This document shows, in pieces, positions 1-13,300 of a stretch of DNA of 64,000 nucleotides. The notes under the pieces are model-generated. The model saw nothing but the letters and a program-made list of their open reading frames with translations, had not been told where the DNA came from and ran no database searches. The DNA comes from Crambe crambe (Eukaryota; Porifera; Demospongiae; Poecilosclerida; Crambeidae): the NCBI GenBank assembly GCA_963924555.1, contig OZ004583.1:5799501-5863500 (forward strand), given 5' to 3'. A program made the position numbers and the translations under genes. The stretch's first letter is position 1. Every line of letters begins with the position of its first letter.

Positions 1-1333
1 TTGAATTTCATGCAGTAGTTACTATAATGAGTTAATTTTGTGGTTTTGGGAAAATAGGGAGCTCAGTTTTATGTGACACTCCCAGGTAATTTTTGGACAC
101 TTTAGCTCACCATAACTCATGGTTACTAGTGGCTGTGGTCTTGAAATTTGGTGTACAGTCCTTACAGAACACATGACAGATGAAAATTGTACTCAAAATA
201 TATACATTTATAACCCTTCATACTTATTATGTCTTTAATACATGCCAAACACTACACAATGTACTAGAGCTAGAGGCTTTAGACCAAGCACTTTTGTGCT
301 CAAAGAAATCACCCAGGTCTACAGTAGTTTGCAGAACAGTTGTCATGCATAAGGCAGAGATAGGCAGTGGCTCTGGAGTAGCTAGTGGCTAAGAACAATA
401 GGGCTATGAAAACATTTTATTGTTCCCCAGCCACAAATACTTCAAAGCCACCACCTATCCCTGCCTGATGCATGACAACTGTTCTGCAAACTACTGTATG
501 TACACTGTGACTCAGTAGAACAAAAGGTTTGTGTCAACTGTGGTTTTAAGACCTCTGGCTTTGCAAGGAAAATCAGCTGTGTACATACCACTAAGTGGTG
601 GTCATTCACACTTGAATAGCTTCCAACTACATGTTGATACAGTTAATTCCCTCATACGTTGTGTTATAAATGTATATATATTATTTTGAGATATCAGTTT
701 AACAATTTTCCAAAATATTTTTGCTATCTCGGTCATGGTTGGACTTAGGGGTTTTTTTGAATAGACCATTGGAAAGCTCTTTTAAAAAGCTGCATTTTGG
801 TGGTAAAAAAAGGTTCTAGGGGCATGTATGAAGGCGGTATGAAGCCTAGAAGTTCGACGAAATATTTTCGAAATCACCAAAATTGTGGGTAAGAACTCCC
901 TTAACAAGCAAAACACTCTTTTTAAAAAATTATTCTCTTTAGGGGTTAATTATGCTAGCACAATTGGCTCAGGCCTAGTCAGTGAAAGTGGAGTCTTACT
1001 TCTGTTCAAGTACATGTGCTTGTAGAAACTGAATATGCACATAGTACCAAAGAAATAAAAATGGAAAATTTAAAATAGCTAATACAAAAGTCACATTAAT
1101 TTTACTAAAGTAGCTAGCTAATGTTCTGAAGTTCAACTTTTGGCAAACAAAATTTGTAGTTATAAGGACACTGTTACTATTAGAAGGTTCATGAGTTCTG
1201 GGCAAGTCAGCTTCCTCATCACACTATAATGAAAACAAAGGAAAGTACATGTAGATGAATAGTTATATTTGAAAGAGGGTGTGATACTGTGGCCAAAGTA
1301 GAAATTAAGAAGCCCCATAGTTATTAAACTCAC
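1..1333. other. Downstream flank of copy 1
   Basis: No gene is recognised. A MITE lies at 322-496. The part from about 975 to 1330 is homologous to 42610-42975 beyond the 3' end of copy 2, so the duplication includes the downstream flank. Confidence 0.5.
322..496. mobile_element. Tc1/mariner-like MITE (175 bp)
   Basis: Both ends carry the inverted repeat CAGTAGTTTGCAGAAC, continuing for about 40 bases, and TA dinucleotides flank it at 320-321 and 497-498. There is no coding content. The TA target fits the Tc1/mariner superfamily. Confidence 0.65.
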
Positions 1334-1396
1334 AAGATTTTGATGTTCCACTATGGAAGAGCTCAGAAGAATCAGATGAAGTAGTACCCTGCAGTG
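1334..1396 (-). CDS. Copy 1 Ser-rich 3' exon
   Basis: This 63-nt exon follows TTTTAG and ends at T|GTGAGT. It encodes SLQGTTSSDSSELFHSGTSK. The same exon, nearly base for base, is at 42977-43039. Splicing to the TATAG acceptor near 1227 would end the protein within two codons; another acceptor would lengthen it. The 3' end is unresolved. Confidence 0.5.
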
Positions 1397-4300
1397 CTAA
1401 AACAAGATACAGCTGCTGTCATGACTGTGTCATTAGGTAATAATTTATACTCACATTTTGATATTTTGTCAGCTGTTCCTTTCTGACCGATCTCCTCTAG
1501 AGCTTTTATCAAACTCTTCCAAGTGGGCTGACCGCTAGTTGCAAGGACATTGTCAGCTCCATTTAACCAGGCTTCCACTAATTCTTGACAGAGCAATTTC
1601 ATCTTCTTGAGATTTGGCCAGTACAATCCAAGAGCTCCACCAAGTAGCAGAAGTTGATTTTCAGTCAGGTCTCTCAAGCACATGGACACTTGATGGTGGT
1701 GAGTCATACCTGCAGGGTGAGTAGAGCAGTACAAAATATCTTGATAGCAGCTTTTCAATATAGCTAACTGGGCTATACAACTGGGGACACTTACCCAGAG
1801 CAGTATTCAAAATTGATGGTTGAACTTCTTGGATTGTTGAAACAGGCTCACTGCATTCTGAAAGGGTGAGAGTTCATAGCAGCCAAAATCATAAATTCGT
1901 AAGTTAATGATTTAAAAACATGTTCCTAGATTAGGGGATTTCCCTTTTTCGAAAGCAGTTACTGTCCCTTTACTGATAAACAGTAACTTCGCCCTGCTAC
2001 AGTAAGGATGAAATATTCTTATGGGAATTGAATGAGTTGTAGCTATCAGAGCTACCTAATGGAAAAAATATCTAGTTACATTCCAAGTATTTTATCCTTT
2101 TCAAAGAATATTTACGTAGTATTATCTGCATGTAATTTCACAATAAGTCTATATGCATGAATGTACAACACTTAACTGACATGCTGACCTTTCTTTGGTC
2201 TGAACCAGGATAAGCAATCCTCAGATAAAACACAGCTCTTGTGCTCACTTTCACAGTACATGATGTAGTCGTCATCCTCGTAGTCTGGATCTTGGACTTT
2301 GTGGGTAGAGGAACATGAATCACACTTGATACAGAAGTAATGTTGGGTCTTCAGACTGTCGTAGTGCAGATCTTTTACCGAAGATTTGATACTTTTATCG
2401 ACTATGTTGCGAATATCATTGCATAGATGGCTGATATGAACACGACGAGACTCGCAACAAGAGGGATGCAAAACAATTTCTAGAAATGAAGATGAAAATT
2501 TCAGAGTTATTCTGTCTTTAAAGCGACCAACACTGAAGGATACTTGGTCCCTGAAAATGGAGTCAGGAAGAAGTTCCCACTTAAGCTTGCTCTGGACTAT
2601 TTTTGAAAGTAAAGTGTTTATTAAAACACCAAATATCCCCTTTGGGCAGTGATTGCATTTGAACTCAATGTAGAGTGTGGGGATGTTAGAAACTGGTTCA
2701 GGTCTTTGTGATGCCTGGACATGGTTAAGGACACATGGGATGAAGTATCTTTTTTTTTCATTTTCCAATGAAGTGATTTGGGATATGATGCGGAGATGAA
2801 CAAGTAATTGCAAGAATGAATCTGGATCGATTCCATCTTCTGCTGTTATCACTTGCTTGAAAATTGAAGCTGAAATAATGCCCCTATGCTTAAAATCTGA
2901 AAGTTCTTGTCGGTAAAGTCGCTTAGAGGAAAATGTCTCAACAATGAGGTCTGTGACCTTATTGAAAAGCACTTGAGGTTCTCGTACGACGATATTATCC
3001 AAGCCTTTTACAGGAAAATACTTGATCCTTCCAATTCGGGTGTGAAGAAATCGCAATAGGTGCTTCACTTGGTCTTTACTGATGCCATACTGAGCAGCTA
3101 GAGACACACATTCATCAAAGGAAACAATGCTCTTCTTCATATTTTCGAAATCAAGGCTGAACAGCAAGTAGCTGATAGGATAGTCAATGGCAAACTCATC
3201 TCGACCAATTACTATTTCACTGACTCGTGATCGGATGCATTCAAAGTCCTCTTCACTCTTGCTGTAATTATCAACAGTGAACATCAAACTGTTGGATTGC
3301 TGATCTGCATACTGAACCAAGTGCTGGTATCCATGCTTACAAACTAGATCATTCAACTGTCGGTCTATCTCACTGATTTTCTCTTCAGCATTGGAACCAA
3401 GCAGATCCTTGTGTGTTCCTACTATGAAGACAAGAGGTTGGTGGGTCTTGACATCACTTTGGCCAGTTATATCCATGGCATCGACACTAGCAAGGCACTG
3501 CAGCAGAGCATCCTCTGTGCTGATGGAAGATACATACGAATTGATAACAGTTCTGTCTTTTTTCCGATATGATATCTTGAACTTGCTGCAGAGATCTTGA
3601 TCGATGCGAAAGAGGAAGAAGAATATGGATGGTCCAGATATCAGGAGAGGTACCATCTCTTGGAACTCCACTTGACCACCAGTATCAGTCAAGTAAATCG
3701 AAAAGGAGTTCTTTAAATACTTTTGAACTCTGTCGTAGCCATATTTACTTATTACCGATGAAATATTATGAATAAGTTTTGGTGGAGGCAAGAGTTGTCT
3801 CCTGGAGAGATCAGCTTTATCACTTGTTAGCATTTCTAAAGTGACAGAGCCACTGGTTTGACATGGAGTCGTAAAATGCGATACATGTGGAGATGTTACT
3901 GGTTGAAGTGGAACAGTGGATGGTGCAGGAGGAGGCACTGTTCTGGGTGTCATTGTTTTGGGTGTGATGGTTATGCTTTCCTTGTTCATTTGCCTCACAA
4001 CAGACACCTCAAACTCGGCTTCGGACCACTCCCCAGCCTTTAGTAGAACTGTAACTGATGCATGTGTGGCAGAAGAATCTTCTATTCCAACGTCCACTAT
4101 AATAACAGGCTCACAGACACCAGTGGAGGGAGAGAAGTCCTTTGGGACCTTGCGAACAAGGCGAGTGATTAACGAACTTTTTCCAGAACCAGGGGAGCCT
4201 AGAAAGATAGAATGGACTAATTTTCGTTCTATGTCTCCAGATTTGTTGATGGCTTCTTGTACCACATTAAGAAATTCCTTTTCATCTTGATCAGAATCTA

Positions 4301-7300
4301 CAAGTATAGCAAGAAACCATATCATTCATAATTATTGAGAAAAAACAACAACAAAGAAACAAAACAAAACAACAAACAAAAAACAAGAAGATGCACGTTA
4401 GAAAGCCATTCTCCAAATGTAGCGACAGCATGGAGAGATCATATTAGCTATGACACAGTGAGTCTACAGAATCTGATCTTTTTATTATCTTCTTCAAAGT
4501 TAAGGGGGGGGGGGGGGCCTATACCATTTTTAGGTGATCGGACATTTTGGTTCATAGCTCCTTCATACTACCCGCCATGACCTTGAAAATAGGCTCAAAA
4601 GAAAGCTTATTTCATACGCTTTCCAATGAGTATATTTTATACTACCATAGGACCCAACCATATAAGGTTACTGCTGATTAATCGATCAGCTCTCACTACA
4701 TAGGCAGCAGGAGCCTAGATTAGTTGTGTGCTGGAATGTCGGCCGGCCTGGTGTATGCAGTAATAATTTTTATCGCTAGCTGATTAGTGATTGGGTAAAG
4801 TGGGGTTCCACTTGAACCCCTACTTGGCCCGACATGTCACACCAAGAGTTAGGCATCTCTTGGTGGATGAGAAAGTTGGGAGGAGGGAGGGGAGAAAAGA
4901 ATATCTTTCCCTGATGGGTCTGGCTATCTAGCTGAGGCTGACTGCTGGATGACCACGTGTCGCTAGTATATAAACCATGGAGCATGCAGGATATCCTGCA
5001 GGTAGCCCCGCCTATCAATTAACTCCATTTGCTTAACTTTCATTTAAGTCAGACATGACCACGAAACAAGTTCACCACATATTTGTGGTGGACCTTTGAT
5101 ATTCACTTTATAGGCCTAGCTGCAGTACATGAACTTTTGAACTGAAACCCCCCAAAGAAAGAAAGAAAAAAAGTAAAACATTCACGTACTGTAGCTAGGC
5201 CCATGGAAGCTATAAAATGAATATCAAAGGTCCACCACCTGCTAGCAAACTTTTATCTGATGAATTATGTTCTTCAGGGTCAACAGTCTTTCTTCTTTTT
5301 TTCTGGTGACTTGATTTCAGGCTTCTTGATTGCAAGCAGCTTCTCCCACCTGAAAGTGAGCTGACATGGCAATTCTAATCCTCTAATTCTGCTCAAAAAA
5401 GTAAGGAAACAAGAAGGATGGAAATGGGATCAATCTTTGTTCTGTATATCCAGCCAACAATCCCTACATATACGTACATTACTACACTATAATCTGAAGC
5501 TACCCGACATATATGTAGGGATTGTTAGCTGGATATACAGAACAAAGATTGATCCCATTTCCATCCTTCTTGTTTCCTTACTTTTTTGAGCAGTGGTCAT
5601 CCCTACATCTTTTTTTCATTTCACGAAATGCTTTTTCCCTTACTTGTTCATATAATTACATGCTTCAAATAGTGAGGAGAATTATATGATTTCCTCCAAT
5701 GACAGTATTTAATTTGACAGTATCCGAAAGTGCGCAAAATAGTCATGCATGCCAGCTGCTAGATTTAGCATGACCATGAGTTCTCCAGTTGTGTGAGGAG
5801 CCATCATGTCTACAAAAGCGTATGGACTCCAATTCTTGGGAGTGCAAGAAGAGAGATTGATGTTGACAGCGATCCTTAATTATGCTGCGAAGAATTTCAG
5901 CCGCTTGTTCTCTCTTTCGTATTAGTGATGGATGGCTCGTTGGTTCGTTGCACTATCACAAGCACTTTATCAATGAGGGTTAATGGTACTCTATTAACCC
6001 AGGTTAATAGGCATGTGGAATGAGCATGTGCACAACTGAGAAGGCTCATGGTTGCACAATAGGAGTGATACTCAAGCAGTGGTCAGACTGAGAAGCAGAA
6101 GGCAAGTGTAGGATAGCAGAGCCGAAAAATTCACCCACCCGCCCACTTCCTGTGTACCCTAACAAGGCTCGGGTCTTGTTAGGACCAAGTGCTGGGCACA
6201 GCATGGGTATTCACCACCCAACATGTCTCATCCAAGGTGAACTTAAGCAGCATAAAACAGGATGGGGTGGGGCATGACCAAATAATTATAGCAACCACAT
6301 CAGTTGCTAAGGGGACAGGGACATTGAGCCCTGTGCCTAGCACAGGTCCCAATCCATATAGTTAGATTAGAAAAATGGTATACTATATCGTAGGCAAGTA
6401 ACATGATATATTTTACAAAATTATACACCCTCATCTGGATGTTTTGAAGGAGACGTGGACCATGTTCTACATTGAAATTATAAGAACAGTAAACTTGCTT
6501 CATGACAAGTTCAGATTTGTACCCTTGAGCCTGGTATCCAAGCAATAGAAATGCAAACATTTTCTCCCAATAAGTTGAAGTTGATTAGTGTGTTGACCTG
6601 CTTTGAAACATTAGTTAGCTTGTCCTTTAATCAACACTCTATCAGCTGTGTGGGTAGCATGATGCTTTCTTGATTTTTGACTTGTAGATTTAGAAATAAA
6701 TGCTTTGTTCAAGAGTTACAGTACCTTATGCTTACCTCTAAGACTGCTGCGATAAATTAAGGAAGGGAAATCTGTGTGTAACTACTAATGAAGTAAGCCA
6801 GTAGACTTCTAACTGACATGAGAGTGTGGCAAAGCTAAGAAGCAACTGTCTATACAGTGGCATAGGAAGACGATTTAGAGACCCCCAGGAAAGTTTAGGA
6901 TTTTAGGACCTTTCAGATTTAACCTGATTTTAGTCATAAGAAGTGAAAATATGAAGATGTAAATTAAGCTCTCAAATTACCAAGTTGGACTGGCCCTTAT
7001 GGGGTAGTAACTTGTTACCACATACACAATATTCACATACCATACAGCAGGATAATTTTGGTGGGGATAAAAATTCGGTAATTTCGTATCTATCGAAATT
7101 TTTTCTATTTCCCACTGTTTAGATGTTCGTACATTCAACCATGGCACTATACGTAGAGCTAGCTAGATTCCATCAATTAAGAAGTTGCCACGATCATGAA
7201 GAGGGCTATACCTGAAGAAATGAAGGCCAAAAATAGTGTGTAAGCCAAGTGAAAAAGAAAATTCAGCAGCTATGAAGCGAATTCCGTAGATATTGTTGTA

Positions 7301-10300
7301 CCGTACCAAATAAAAGACTACCATAATTCTTCATCTGTATTTATCCTTTGATGATTAACGAAATATTTTATCTCCGAAAATAACCCGCTGTACGGTACAA
7401 AATTCATAAAACTTTCTGTACATAATATGCACAGTAGCTATGTGAAACGTAATGAAACCATGCATGACTGTAATAGCAGCAACATTACCCCTTTAAGTTT
7501 CAATGATAGGCAGTTATTGGTGTGTGTAAGTCTCACCTTTGACATACTTGGTGGTCACATCCTCAGCAAGTGCATCGTAACCTGCACGCTTGAGCACCCT
7601 GGCCAATCTCTCCCAATCAATAACAGGGTTAAGACGCACCATGATCTCAGCTAAGGCTTTCTTTGGTGTAGTACTCCCACTGGACTCAATTCTTTCCATT
7701 AGACATAGATATCGTGCCACTTTCTCCCAATCGTCCACTTCCTCCAACACCTTGTTTATTCTCTCAATGCTGAAGTTGGAATCTGTCAATGATGAAATGA
7801 AGATGTACAGGTATAATTATTCCAACATGATTACTCAAAAACTAAGTGACTATCCCATGCATTGTAGAATGAGAATTAGAATAGTATTGTGCACATAGCT
7901 ACACATCATACATGAGTCAATAAATTTCCCCTACAGCATGTGCACACCTGTACTGATCATTCTGGCTATAGCTGTAATGGATCACTAAAAACAACTAACT
8001 CACCTCTAGTACAATAATCACAAGCTTTAATGGCCACATCGACTTCCTTAACTAAAACTTCTTCTCCATAGAGTGCAGATGTAGCAATCTCCTTCCAAGT
8101 AGGTTGCTCTCGATAGCTATTGATGTAACACATGGCAGCTACTTTCACTTGCTGCTCCTCACTGGGTATACAGGACTTAATACGATTCATTAGATCATAA
8201 AATAGTCTGTCCCAATCGGAATCTTCCACTCTGGATATGCTGGATATAATGTCCAATGGTGACTCCTTTGCACTCATCAGTACAGTCGTCAGGTTCTCAA
8301 CTGTCATTGTGGGGTCTGCAGGGGAAACTTGATTACAGCTAGAACTGAATGGAAATGATGACCTATGACACAATAGCTACTTTAATCACTTAAAGGGAAT
8401 TGTCTATGGAAGGGATAGTTTGTGTCATGAAACCATAGAGTCATTTTGGATTCCACTGTATCCCATATGAACCATACACTGCAATTTAGTTGCTATGGCA
8501 TGTACACATGCTATTGAGATCTTACAACTCTAACAAAGCATGGAAAGGGTTTTAATAGAGGGTACAAAGTTGAATTCAAGTGATCCATATACACTGTTTG
8601 AGAATAAGTGTGTTCTAATTGTATTGCAGCCATACAGCTAGCTGATGGGATGTAATAGTTGACAGAGTCAGTCACTATGAAATGGAAACAAGTTCCATCA
8701 GTTTACACTCAACACTTAATACAGTTCTTAAAATAGTCCAGCTATATGTACTATAATGGGAGGGGTTAAGTGAGAATCTGAGAATACAATCATCTAATGA
8801 ATCAATCTGCCTGAGCCAATTACAAAAACTCTGAGGAGTATGCCATGGGTAGAATCTTAATAAAGATATTAGCTAGCACACAGTCAGTCAATCAGTCTAA
8901 AGTTAGGAGAGGTATGTGTGTAATAGAATAGGGGATTTCCCCTAAATTACCTGTCACTGGCTCTGCAAAGTTTCTGATGCTGTCAGCATATTTGTGTTGA
9001 TTCATTGTATCCATTCTGCTTATGAGTTCTCTCCATGTAGTGATAGCTCTAGCAGTCAGGAATTCGTCCAAAGAGTAGTAGTAGTTTCCCTCATCCTCCA
9101 GAAGTACATATTTCTGCACATTCTCAACAGAGAAATCTGATCCTAAAAGAGAATAATAATATTACTTAGTCGGGATTCTAAGCATGCAATGTACGTATGC
9201 AGGGCCTAACTTTTTAAAACTCCAGGAACTATAATTCTAAGTGTCAGTTCTGATATTAGATAAGTATGAATGCTATTAATGCTACTATTATTATGCATAT
9301 GAGAAATTTTATAGGAATCCCATTCCTTAGGTTATATAGGCTAATGAGATTCTAGTGGTCACATGGTCATACCAAAAAGATATAGTCCACTTAGATTTCA
9401 CTTGGTAAGTCAAAAGACAACTCAAGAGTTTCTAAACTATAGCCAGCCACTCACATCAAGATCATTACATTCCTGGATCCTATATGGACCATGTCAACAC
9501 TACTAGAATTTCTTACACTGTTAGCTTACAAAGTATCAACAAGAAATGTATCTCTCACCATTAGGAAGGTATTTTGATGCCTGTTCAGCTGCAATCTCCT
9601 CCCCACAGTGAGACAGTGCTGTCACCACATTCCCCCAGGTCACATAGGGGCACACATGGACTAGGTGATGAACGAGGGCTCCTTTCTGATCGTGAGCAGA
9701 CTTGATCTGTGATATAGCATGGTCAGCGATCCCCATGTACTTTGATATGGTCTCCCAGTCCTCCACCTCCTTTAATATCTCACTTAACAACTCAGCAGTA
9801 AATGTTGGATCTGCTAAGAGGAAAAAGTAGTCTCAAGTGTATGCCCAGGAACAGTGATGACTACGTATGTCGTACTCATCACTTTATTTATATGTATCAT
9901 ATAGCACTAAATTTTCATGGTTTTGCAATAGAAGTGTGAACCTCTAATTATTTTTCAATACCACCAAATCTGCAAAAATTTACCCCTCGAAAAATTCCTG
10001 CAACATGGTAGCTTACTGTCCCCTGACCTTTTGAGAAGTTAGTCATGGCACTCTCAGCAGCCTTTATCTCTCCAACTTCATAGAGCAGTAGGGATAATAA
10101 CTTCCAAGAGGGACAACCATGACTGGTTATGTAAAGAGAGGCAGCAGCTCGTATCTTCTCCTCTCCACTTAGGGATGAGATGCGGGAGTGAACAGACGGA
10201 GGACAGCCACCAAAAGAATCCTTCTGTTCCTTCAGCACTGATGACACATCTCCCTCTGCTATCTGCATGAGTACTGCTGCTACATTCTCTACACTCAAGG

Positions 10301-13300
10301 TGGATTCTACAGGAGTAAACACAGCATGTTGCATGACATGGAACATAAAGTACAACCATGCAGGTTAGGTGCTATTCAGATGGCTGCATGTATGAATGAA
10401 TCACACTCATCAAGACTTAGTGAAGTCTGCATGTGCTCATGCAGTCATCCTTGTATGTCTCATGCAAACATTTCTCATAAGATAATGCATGGAGGTAAAG
10501 TATAGAGCTCATATTGTGTAGCATTTTATTTTAAAGGAGTAGAACTTTTTTGTGGATCTTAAAATATGAAAATGGAAATTAAAACAAATACTCAAATCTT
10601 CCTACCAGTGCCACCTGACTGGGTACTGATACTAATTGTCAGTACTGAATCTGCAGTTGATTAAGTTTTAAGTGACTGTTAATTGCTCAGCCTTGCCATT
10701 TTCATTCTGGGTGCACATTATTTAGAGTACTGTGCAGCAATTAGCTGGATTGATATTTGATACAAATGTAGGCATACATAGAGGCCGAGTTTTAAGTATG
10801 GTGAGCATAAATTGACTATAGTCAGAGCGACAAGAAAACCAGAACACACAAACACATATGTATGAATATAGCCTGCTGCATAAGGGGTAGGTGCCAAGAT
10901 TTGTTAAAATACTAGATGGTCAATCTGCAAAAGTTGTACAGTGGAACCTCCAATAAAGGACCCTCCAAGAAAAGGACAACCTCCCAACAAAGGATGCTCT
11001 TTTGGGCCCCTTTCCCATAGCATTAGTACATTTTTAACCTCCGAGAAAAGGATAACCTCTCTGCAAAAACAAAGTGGCTGATCCCAAAGTGTCCTTTACT
11101 CGGAGGTTCCACTGTAATGAAAATTGAGCTCCTCCATTACAAATTACTATGTAGTATCTATAGGTGGGCATTAATATAAGGGGTCATGATGGCAAAATAA
11201 AGTTATCTTGGCAATGGACTCTTCCAGATGATCATTACCCTGACATGCTTCAAACAATGTTCAAACTTATGCAACTTTCTCAGGACTTCAAGCTAAAGTC
11301 AGGTCACACACAGAGAGACCTGAACTCTGGGCTATAATAATATCAGCTAACAATACAGTCATGCATGATGATCATACCTTGTGGTGGCTCAGCAAACTTT
11401 CGTATGTTATCAGCAACACTCCCTTCTATTCTATCGAGAGCCCAAATAAGTCTCCTCCAGGAAGAAGGTGCTCCCTTTCCTGCTAGCCAGGCACTGAGAA
11501 CCAATTCAACACTAGATGCAGGAGCATCTTCCACTGATAACCATTGTTTCAAAAAATGTACTCGGACATCCTCTATCTCCAGTATTTGTGGGATGTACTT
11601 GGTGATGTTAGGTAGTGTCAACTGTGGGACTGCATGGGAACACAAAATAGTAGAACACATGATCACTACATGATCCAGTCAGAACATAATACCAGACAGT
11701 TCACCATTGCAGTGCATACCATGGTTAGTACATCACTGCTCACTAAACATAGGGATAGTACATTACTACACACTGTACTTCACTCCACACCATATAGGAA
11801 TAGTACTTCAGGATTTTATGTGGGGGGAGGAATTATAGGGAGGTTTGTGAGGTTATAGGGGGGCAGGAAGTCTTGATGTCACTATTATTTTAGACCTTGG
11901 TTACATGTAATTTGTGTATGTAATATTAGCAAGTTTAACTTTGATGTGTGTACACTGAAAGTATGTGCAACACATTTACATAGTTCTCTTGATACACACC
12001 CCTAAGGAAGATATGGGATCATAACTGCATGACAATGAGATGCTGAACAACCTGAACACTTTAGCTAATATCTGTCTTCTATTGTTGTTGGAATAGAAAG
12101 ACAGACCACAAATGAAGATAGAGAAAACTCACTTACTGAGAGAGAAAAACTTGATTAAACTTATTAATGAAAATAGCTAGTGATAGAACTAACAGATAAT
12201 GATTTAGAATAAGATGTATGGAATAAAAAGAAGACTAGTTGTGTGATTTTACAAGGGGGCAGCTGAGGGGAGAAACCCTCTTGAAAGAAACCAAGATCAT
12301 ATAGGGATAGTACATCACTGCACACCATATAGGGATAGTACATCACTGCACACCATATAGGGATAGTACATCACTGCACACCATATAGGGATAGTACATC
12401 ACTGCACACCATATAGGGATAGTACATCACTGCACACCATATAGGGATAGTACATCACTGCACACCATATAGGGATAGTACATCACTGCACACCATATAG
12501 GGATAGTACATCACTACACACCATATAGGGATAGTACATCACTACACACCATATAGGACATCACTACACACCATATAGGGATAGTACATCACTGCACACC
12601 ATATAGGGATAGTACATCACTACACACCATATAGGGATAGTACACCATATAGGGAGACTCTCAGCTCTTCCAATTATGAGCATTTCAGGTGACTCTTGCT
12701 TTATAACTTTTAGGGAAGTCATGAACATAATTGGTAAAAGGTAATGATACTTCAAAAAAATTAAGTGATAATTTTATGAACCACTTACTCTGATCAGGTG
12801 TCACCACTTGGAACACAGGAGAAGTAGAAGGAGAAGTAGGAGAATGAGGCTGAGGAGGATGAAGAGTGGAAGTATGGGAGGTCTCGGGTACCATATTTAG
12901 ATGGGGTGTGGTTAGTGGAGTGGTGTTTGGTGATGGTGATATCAGTGATGGAGTGACTGGAGGTCTTGGGACTGATAAAACCTACAAATAATTATGGTAA
13001 AACAGTAACTTGAATCTTCCTACTTGAAGACAAGTTCTTTCATGAAACATTTGTCAGCAGACAACAATTGAGTTATTGACTGACCTCTGATCTGAGGGGA
13101 AATGGTGGATTGAAAATAGGGAACCAGATTTCTTGGGTTATGTTGTGTGTCTATTATTATCTGGTGACCCTTGGGACTTGTCCTGGTTACAGGGGTGGCA
13201 AGTGACCCAAATTTCAGGTGTCCAGATTAGAGGGATATAGCACATATGCTCCAAAAACATTTGTAACATGAAATCAGGATCCAGTTATCAGGAGTATGAA

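Noticed and set aside
996-1205. Minus-strand open frame with a hydrophobic stretch below the last exon of copy 1
   Set aside because: The hydrophobic part is not conserved in copy 2, and the acceptor needed is weak; more likely 3' untranslated or intronic sequence.
3858-4290. Plus-strand open frames opposite the GTPase exon (and similar at 45.2-46.8 kb)
   Set aside because: They are antisense shadows of a strongly supported exon and show no protein family signature.
12298-12655. CRISPR-like array
   Set aside because: The 28-bp units are directly adjacent with no unique spacers, so it is a minisatellite.
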